A stretch of 64,000 nt of DNA from Calonectria ilicicola (lineage: Eukaryota > Ascomycota > Sordariomycetes > Hypocreales > Nectriaceae): assembly GCA_020809705.1 (NCBI GenBank), contig CP085826.1, positions 1,426,001-1,490,000 of the forward strand. The letters are read 5' to 3'. How positions within the stretch are numbered: the stretch's first letter is position 1; the number at the start of each line of letters is the position of its first letter. Under the pieces are notes generated by a model that did not search any database, had not been told where the DNA came from, and saw only the letters and a program-made list of their open reading frames with translations. The translations under genes were made by a program, and so were the position numbers. Below, in pieces: positions 56,984 through 64,000 of the stretch.

Positions 56984-57922
56984 GACTTTTTATACTGCTG
57001 GCGCCCCTCAACTCTTGGGGCATTCGTGCCTGTTAAACCTTGGCCTGCTCGTGACATTAGGAGCCACGTGGAAACACTACAAACATCAAAACCAACCTCT
57101 CTGTGGACATGAAAGCCGCTCCCGAAGGGGTTTCTAAGGCTAGCATCACTTGATCTCGGAAATACACTGCTTGGATCCAAGGGAATCTCTCACATCTTCC
57201 CATTTGAGAAGTCGGTAGACGAAAGCTTCATAGCCACCAAAAGTGCGGCCACCTATGAGAATCTCTCGTTGGGAACCATGTCCACGTCTAGATCTTCAAG
57301 ATCTTCCCGAAGGCAATTGTTGAAAATAGATCGAACCGGCATGGGAAATCTAGCGTTATTTGATGGTCGCTAAGATAGCTCAGGTGCTCAATTAATTACC
57401 CTGTATACCTAGTACAACAAGTATTATGTTCCCCGTAATAGTTAAAAGGGACTAAACCTTTCTCTTAAAATAACCACGCTAAGGATGAAATTAGCTATCT
57501 CAAATCATGGTGACTTGCAATTGTTTTACATCATCGCCCAGTAGAAATGGGTGAGCAAAGAAATACTGCATTCCCAGCAATTGTTGTTTTTTTAATATCA
57601 CCGTCTCGGCTCGCTAGCCGCAGAGAGAATGAGTCCACAACAAAGCAATTGTTTCAAACGCTTTCCCTCGAGGAATTGGCAAAGGTCTTAACAGAGGAGC
57701 ATGGAGGTGTTTCTTTGCACAAATACCATGTATTAAATTTCTTTTTTTCTTTTTCAACAGCATCTTTGACTAAATAATATGTCCAAAACCTCAAGATTCC
57801 TGACCTCTAAACATCTAACACGCCCGCATACTCTGGAATCCAAGTGTGTCCTACAATCCTGCAACATAAACGTCGTACCTAGACGCCCAACATCGATTGA
57901 AACCTCATATCAGCTTTCATAT
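56984..57922. other. intergenic region after the kinase gene
   Basis: Checked in the forward frames for a lost reductase domain; none was recognised. Short frames only. Confidence 0.4.
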
Positions 57923-58829
57923 TTATCCAAGATTGGAAGAAACCACTTGGCTTTCTCCAATCGCATAAAGGTCTTCGGAATCCATTTCCACTAAGAATTT
58001 CCGAAGTTTGTTTACCGCTTGAAGTTGATTGGGATATACCTCCTCAGTATCGCTAGTTTGTTCTAGTTCAAGCATGGCCCCATCCAAAATCTTGACCAGA
58101 TTTCCGCCTGCTCCATTGCTCGCCACTTTACTAGGAGTATCGCTATCGATATGAAGAATCCAATTTTCTTCGAAAAATGACTTTAGATTAGCGACAGAAA
58201 GATCTTTTAGGCCTTGAATCTGATAGTGGTCTGCAATCAGATAAACCTCAAGGTGACCCATCAAGACTGGCTTTTGGTTTCTGACCGAGTAATGGCTTTG
58301 GAAGTCGCTCAGCACTCTATGAAAACTTAGTTCTGACGAGCTACGACTGCTGTAAGTAAAGTTTCCGGTACAGCTTCGCTTGAGGTGTGCGTTATCGCTC
58401 TCTTCAGCACTATCGCCTTTGGGACAACCAGACCCAAAGCTGCCGTCATCAACCTTATTATCGTCTGTCGTGGATTTTATCGTCTCGTTAGCAGTAGGAT
58501 TGGGCCTATACGCTCCAGTGTAGAGATACTCGATCATTCGTTTAAGCGCGTCCACCTTAAAATGATTGTCGACGTTGACAACATCCGCTCGGGACTCCTG
58601 TAAACATTTTGTCAATTAGAAGCTTGAATGGTATTCGAGGCGTATCATTAATGAGCTCTACCTGACAGTCCATTCTCATAGCTTCAGCCAGCACTGCCGA
58701 CTGCGAACAGACAATATTTCGATGCACTTTGTACAGCTTTCCGTGCAGTTTCAGCCCCAAATCACTATAGTCGCTACTTTGGTGTAGTGACTTGAGGAAA
58801 GACGGGTACTTTGGTGGTGATTGAGTCAT
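57923..58829 (-). CDS. BTB/POZ-domain protein 1
   Basis: Two exons, 58829-58662 and 58597-57923, with a 64 nt intron (GTAGAG...TTACAG), encode 280 aa. The BTB fold is seen at the start: SDLGLKLHGKLYKVHRNIVC, then SQSAVLAEAMRMDCQESRAD across the intron, VNVDNHFKVDALKRMIEYLY and TGAY. An insert rich in S, T, N and D follows, then HLEVYLIADHYQIQGLKDLS, the usual end of the BTB domain. BTB proteins act as dimer partners or Cullin-3 adaptors. Fungal ones of this small kind are many and lack known targets. A second BTB gene lies 700 bp away on the same strand. Confidence 0.88.
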
Positions 58830-59529
58830 ACTGGAAGTTTGGAGTTGTTTGAAGATAAATAATCTGAGGTCGTGAGATTTGGAACTGGAAGTTGATATGA
58901 ACTGAAGAAATAAGGAACTGGTGGCAAGCCGGAATTTGTCTCGAAGAGACCAGTACTATTTATGAGGATTTTAAATGTTATTGTTTGATTAAAAAAATCC
59001 AGGAGTGAATCAATTATTTGTTCTCTAGACACTAAGTTCCCATTTGAGTTCTAAAACAATGAATCAAACCAAATGAAAAAAACACTGCAAACCAATAGGT
59101 CCAGCGACACCAATGTTGTTCACAATTTTATCATTATTAAATCATTCACAATAGTCTCAAGGAAATTGTCAAAGGGATTAGGCACATTATCATTCCACAA
59201 TTCTTAAAACTCACATCAGAAAGCTGCCCGCTACTACAAGCAACTTTGAAATAAGCTGCTTCAATCACCCACAAGTTACGTACTGCCCAAATCATCACAC
59301 ACAAGTTTTGGAACCTCCCAAGCATGTAAGCCTCTCATTTGTTAAGTTTCGAGCACTGTATTGTATATATTTAATGGGTCTCATTTATTCACCTTGAGCT
59401 CGTTTACAGGCGACATAAGGTAATTCTTTTCAGTTATTTCAGGTAGCCATTATATCTTAATGGCTCCTATCTAGTCCCCATTGCCAAATTCGACTTCTGA
59501 ATTTCCTCTTTTAGGAAGAAAGTGCAAAG
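58830..59529. other. intergenic region between two BTB genes
   Basis: AT-rich; no coding frame or clear repeat was recognised. It holds the promoter of BTB gene 1. Confidence 0.4.
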
Positions 59530-60415
59530 TTAAACACAAATATCCACATTTGAGAATGCATAGTCATTGCCGCATCCACATTTGAGAACATACATTCGCC
59601 CAGTAGGTGTGTGAGTCTTCTCCACAATAATGCCCTTGGGTGAGGAGGTAAATCCACACTTGCGGCACGGGTTTTCTTTACGCCATTTTGGATCGAGCTT
59701 TCCAATGCATTCCTCCATATTTTCTATACGGCCATTGAGCTGATGAAAAAGCTTCCGCATGAAGTCCGGTTTATCTAGTAGACAGCTCAAGGTGTCATCT
59801 TCAACGAGCTTCTCGTAGTGATCTGCAGCGATTCGAACTAGAAAGTCAATGAGCGGTCCATCCTTTGTCCGATGAAGCACATCAGTGACCACATCCGGGA
59901 AGATTCCAGCAGGCGAGTTTATTCGAAAAAAGTGTTCCATATTAGACAAAGCAAGCTTTAAAAGAGGGGGAATTTCCAAAAGTTTTGCTAGTTCAAAAAC
60001 ATGCATGTGACCAATCAACTCAGCCTTTCGGGTATCTCCACCGGTGCCAGTATGATACAACGCAGTGCAGATATGATATTTTCCTTTGTAAAGGTATTCG
60101 ATTAAACATTTGACAGATAGAATGCTAAAATCTTGGCGGATTGTGTAAATTCTGCTGTCAGACTTCTGTGAAAGTATTGTTAGCTTCATTCAATGAGCTT
60201 CGCTCCATCTCAGTCCAAACAATATTTACCTTTGTGTCATCCTCAAGTGCTTTTTTAATAACAGGGGACTGCTCACAGACAACAACTCTGTGCAAAGGAA
60301 ATAGCTCTCCATCATATTCAAGTTTCATGTCACTGTAACTCACGCCATTGCTGTTTCCATTGTTGTACACCTCACGAAGCACCTCAGCGAGGATGTTGGC
60401 TGAGCAGTAACCCAT
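59530..60415 (-). CDS. BTB/POZ-domain protein 2 with Cys-rich tail
   Basis: Two exons, 60415-60230 and 60165-59530, with a 64 nt intron (GTAAAT...TTCACAG), give 273 aa. The start at 60415 is the first ATG in the frame. The BTB core is SYSDMKLEYDGELFPLHRVV, VCEQSPVIKKALEDDTKKSD (across the intron), FSILSVKCLIEYLYKGKYH and HVFELAKLLEIPPL. The last ~50 residues hold a C-x2-C (PCRKCGF) and a C-x-C (LKCGCGND), as in a zinc ribbon, which BTB protein 1 lacks. The intron sits at the equivalent place in both genes, so they share ancestry. Confidence 0.87.
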
Positions 60416-61393
60416 CGCAAAGACCACAATAGTTGTAAATTTAGGCAAGAGATATTGTGAGGAAAAAGTTAATGGTTGACTGTTGGTGCTAGAAAGGTGA
60501 ATGTGTGAATGAATACAAACTAAATATTTATAGAAGGGTTGTTCTTCGTTCTTTCAAGACACTTCCCATCACCAACAATGTTCCAATAGTTCCAAGCTCT
60601 TTGTCCTTGTCAGAGACTTTTTGTGTGCATTTTCAAGCCGAAATGGGTCAATTGAAATTGTTGTTCATTGTGTTCCATGCAGTGACTCAAAGGCACAAGC
60701 CAATGACATGAAGCAAGCACCGCACAATGCATCGTGACAAGAAGCTGTTCCAAGTAGCAGCTTGTTCAAGTCATAACAGCCTCTTACAAAACGCATGATT
60801 TTATACCAATACCAGCATGGTTTGGAAAAGTGATCCTTGTTCAATATAACACGATTTTTGTGCTTATGAACACGATGATGCTATGTTCGGTTTCAACCAC
60901 ATAATCCGGACATCACCGAGAAATACACATGGGACCTGAAGCCTGTTTCAGTATCAAATTTATGACGAAATATGGGCTTCAAAAGTCGTTCGCGGGACGG
61001 TCGGCACGGCGAGCTTCATGTATTTAATTTTAGTCATTCTCTTGTCAGCCTCTGTCAGACGAGCCGTGGGCCTTATTAAGGTTCTCGGTCCTTGGGAAAT
61101 GCGGGGCTTTGTCATGAACGGCCTATCAATACGTCAGAGGCGCCATATCCACTCGGTGCGGACAATCTCGTCTCGGCGACGCTAAGCTCGAGCTGGTGAT
61201 CAACGTTGCGACCCTGAGCTTATTGCTCGAGCGCGCGACAAACGGTCAACAAAGTTGACTTTGTGGAATAGGGTTTTTGTATGTAAAATGGCCACTGAAA
61301 CGTTGGGCGTGCCGAGAATCTCACATTGCTATATATCGTGACTCCCGGTGGCTGTCATTGTTCGGTAGAGGACTTCGCTTGCTTGAGTCTGGG
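60416..61393. other. divergent intergenic region
   Basis: Promoters of BTB gene 2 and of the aquaporin-like gene. No other feature recognised. Confidence 0.4.
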
Positions 61394-62571
61394 ATGGATC
61401 CGAGAGAAGCGAAAATGGCAGACACACAGCAGCCGCATATCCCGGTGTATCGCAACAACATCCACGCCTTTGCTGGTCGCGTGGGAGCTAACCAAAGTTT
61501 CGACGCTGGCTCAATCTATACAGACGATGAATCGTTCGTGGAAAAAGAGCCTGACGCGGCGCCACACATGCCCCTTCGGGAGCTGATGGACTTGAGGCCG
61601 CTACTGCATCCCAATCTGTGGAAGGCAGCTGTGATTGAGGGAATTGGTGAGTATTAGCTTCACCACCTTGAGCCGAAATCCCTGTATGCAATCACTGACC
61701 AAACCACTTCAAGGCACATGTATGTTCATGTACATCACCATGTGGGCGGGCCTGTCTCCCGCACAAATCCCGACGCCACCTACAGCTCAGCTGGGCAGCT
61801 TCAACAACGCCTCATTCTTGGGCCCTCTGGTTGGCGGCATCACCAATGTCCTCTTCCTTACCCTCTTCATCATGGCCTTTGGCGCCGTTTCTGGTGGCCA
61901 CTTCAACCCACTAATTACTTTTGCGACCTTTACCGCTCGGCTGTGCTCCCTGCCGCGCTTAATATTGTACGTTTCATTCCAGCTGGGCGGTAGTTCGATT
62001 GCAGGATTACTTTTACGAGCAAGCTATGGTTCACGAGATTTTCAAGTTGGAGGCTGCTACATGTACACTGACCATATCCCGGTAAAAGATGCCTTTGTCG
62101 TGGAATTGGTGGCGTCTAGCATTCTCCTTTTCCTTGCATTTGGAGTGGCTCTTGATCCAAGACAAAGTCAGATTGTCGGCCCGACGCTTGCTCCTTTTCT
62201 CGTCGGATTGACATTAGGAACTTTGACCTTTTCCACATCATTCACCAGATATGGCTACGGAGGAGCAAGCATGAATCCAGGAAGGTGCTTTGGTGTCTAT
62301 GTCGGAAGCAGATTCCCAACATATCATTGGGTGCACTGGTAGGTAATCAAGTCGATTTTGCAGGCCGATGATGAAACTGACAATTTGTTTCAGGGTACCC
62401 GATTTGGTGGCCTGCATTTTCCATGGTATCATCTACTATCTTATTCCTCCGTGCACCAAACTGGAGCCCAGTTCCGATTTGCCGCCTGCAAGAATGTCGC
62501 AGAGGCAGAGTCGCACTGAGAAGGGCTCTCAAAACCAGAGTAAGACTGCCACACGCGACGAAACAGTATAA
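61394..62571 (+). CDS. aquaporin-like channel (MIP family) with altered NPA boxes
   Basis: Three exons, 61394-61646, 61714-62338 and 62394-62571, with introns of 67 and 55 nt, encode 351 aa; a second ATG at 61415 would take off seven residues. The N-terminal ~75 residues are hydrophilic. Six helices follow in MIP order: TCMFMYITMWAGL, FLGPLVGGITNVLFLTLFIM, the first half-helix with SGGHFNPLITF, LILYVSFQLGGSSIAGLLL, AFVVELVASSILLFLAFGVA, LAPFLVGLTLGTLTF, and the second half-helix GASMNPGRCFG, then VACIFHGIIYYLI. Both pore motifs depart from NPA: NPL at ~149-151 and NPG at ~272-274, with the Arg of the selectivity filter kept. Fungal MIPs of this variant kind pass water, glycerol or other small solutes; substrate not predictable. 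Confidence 0.9.
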
Positions 62572-64000
62572 AGGCTAGCTGCAAAGGGCAGAATGGGAAT
62601 GGCTGAGTGTGGGGATGACTCATGTGGAAAGGGTATTCAATTCTGTCTTAGAGCACAATAGATTCGGGTATCATAAATTTTCAAAGACAATGTCATTGTT
62701 GGACCCCAATTTGTGAGAAAGAAAAGGTGTTCTACACATGCATAGCTCAAAATCAGTCAGCAGATCGTTGGCAGAGTTTGTCGACAAATACCGTTGCTGC
62801 GAGTCTCAGAGCGATGTGATAAATACCGAAAATACAATTATTAGTCTCTGCGAATTAACCATGGAATAAGCGAGGCGATTGTGTAGCTAGGTAGCAAGTG
62901 GTCCCTGAAAGTCAGTATCTCGAGGTTGGTCTGGGCTTGTATCGCTCCTCGCAGAAAATAGGTGAATGGCTTGCTGCTTTTTGCTGCATTGCACTACTTC
63001 CTGCATGAATCTAGGTTCGGGAATACGATATCGAAAAAGAATTAAATGCAGAGTCGCCATGCGATAATCAGGCGTCCTGTCACATTCCGAGGCTTCAAAT
63101 CGGCCAATCGCCAGGACCAAAAAATTAGGGAGCCCCATTGATGGTGCATGATGCAGCACCCGCCGCTCCATTCTCACTGGGAGAAATATTTCAGCCATGG
63201 ACGCCATGCATACTACACAGGTAGGTCATTGCCTTGAGCAGGCGAAAACAAGCGGCTTTAGGACGATGCGATATAACCCAATGACTGGCCGAGCCTAGCG
63301 TCCGGAGTGCCGCATCTGGCCCGCTGACCAGATAGCTCAACATAACTAAGGTGCAGTTTGGTTTCTCGGCCACTTACTAGCCAAGACTTGGGTTAATGCG
63401 GTCTGGTTCCGGCTTGCAGGATACAGCAAACTCTCAATGCGCAGATGCGCATGGCGTAGATGATGTACAATGTGTGTCCCACTGGTTCCCTCACACACCG
63501 CTCCTTCGATCCGGGTCCAACGTCAAACGTTGAGGGGTTTAGGGGTGCACCGAGTTTTGACGTCACCGCGGATATTAAAAATCAAGATTTCGAATACCCT
63601 GACGATCGGTTTGCAGCAATACTCCATATTTCGGTCTCAGTTTGGCTTGGCGCGGGCAAAGAGTGTCGAGATAGGAAGGAGAAAGAGTCGGCGCCCGGAG
63701 CAACCCATCTGAGTCACATCTCCAAAAGAGCAAAACACTGTATCGATATCGGAGCCGAAATAGTCATATCCTTTTCGATCTGGATTAAATATTACGAATT
63801 CACACTCGACCGAAATAACTAAATGGGGATTTGGCTAAGAATGAGTCATAATGTCTTCAGAGCGTTCAAGGCGACCTTGTACATTGAAGGATGGAAATGG
63901 TAAAAACGAACAAGTATTAGCAGATATTAAAATGAATTACATTATTCATAAATTATAATTAAATAAATGATTGGAAATTTGAATCCGGGAACGTTTATTC
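62572..64000. other. 1.4 kb region to the right edge
   Basis: Several short open frames on both strands (for example 62887-63207 minus and 63460-63822 plus) have no motif or splice partner. The last ~120 bp are AT-rich. A gene could begin beyond the edge. Confidence 0.4.

Noticed and set aside
56984..57400. Remnant of an acetylglutamyl-phosphate reductase domain after the kinase
   Set aside because: Reading the forward frames gave no reductase-like motif such as a second Rossmann start.
62887..63207. 106-codon minus-strand open frame near the right edge
   Set aside because: No motif or splice partner, and not supported by its neighbours.

Overview
The window looks like nuclear DNA of a filamentous ascomycete (Pezizomycotina, probably Sordariomycetes and perhaps Hypocreales). 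The reasons are the many short introns (about 45-150 nt) with GTRNGT-type donors, CTAAC/CTRAC branch sites and YAG acceptors, and the gene families present: HET-domain, RTA1-like, Zn2Cys6, DUF7136-like GPI protein, fungal acetamidase and a mitochondrial acetylglutamate kinase. All coordinates and splice joins were worked out by hand from the sequence. Family names come from recognition of motifs, and no database search was run.

Layout. (1) 0-9 kb is an accessory stretch: a HET-domain gene running off the left edge, an NTF2/SnoaL-like protein, a conserved hypothetical, a GFA/CENP-V-type zinc protein, and a polytopic membrane protein interrupted by an in-frame TGA. (2) 9.5-27.6 kb is a GC-richer, housekeeping-like block: an acidic nuclear protein (possibly Crf1/Ifh1-like), a 5.4 kb gene-free divergent interval full of simple repeats, a kinesin-6-like motor with a damaged insert region, a Q-rich four-helix membrane protein, the signal peptidase subunit SEC11, an odd locus of five homologous introns (24.0-25.2 kb), a CsbD-like protein and a six-exon membrane protein. 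(3) 27.6-37 kb has a hAT-type MITE with intact TIRs and 8 bp target duplication, a HET-domain remnant, an intact paralogue of the interrupted membrane protein of region 1, an F-box-like protein and a secreted GPI-anchored protein. (4) 37.4-45.4 kb reads like a small nitrogen-catabolism cluster: NmrA/isoflavone-reductase-like protein, Zn2Cys6 activator, and a divergently transcribed pair of a signal-peptide-bearing agmatinase-family ureohydrolase and an AmdS-type amidase. (5) 47-57 kb carries a small four-helix membrane protein, two RTA1-like genes on either side of a degenerate Zn2Cys6 gene, and a stand-alone acetylglutamate kinase/NAT protein that lacks the reductase half normally fused to it in fungi. 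(6) 57.9-62.6 kb has two BTB proteins in tandem and an aquaporin-like channel with altered NPA boxes.

How the genes may work together. The clearest functional link is the ureohydrolase/amidase pair sharing one 682 bp promoter. With the neighbouring activator it could run the arginine to 4-guanidinobutyramide to 4-guanidinobutyrate to GABA plus urea route, or use agmatine and simple amides. The extra acetylglutamate kinase 10 kb away is also an arginine-pathway gene, but a link is speculative. The most unusual structure is the 24.27-25.17 kb locus, where a two-exon/two-intron module is tandemly repeated and all five introns descend from one another while keeping donor, branch and acceptor sites.
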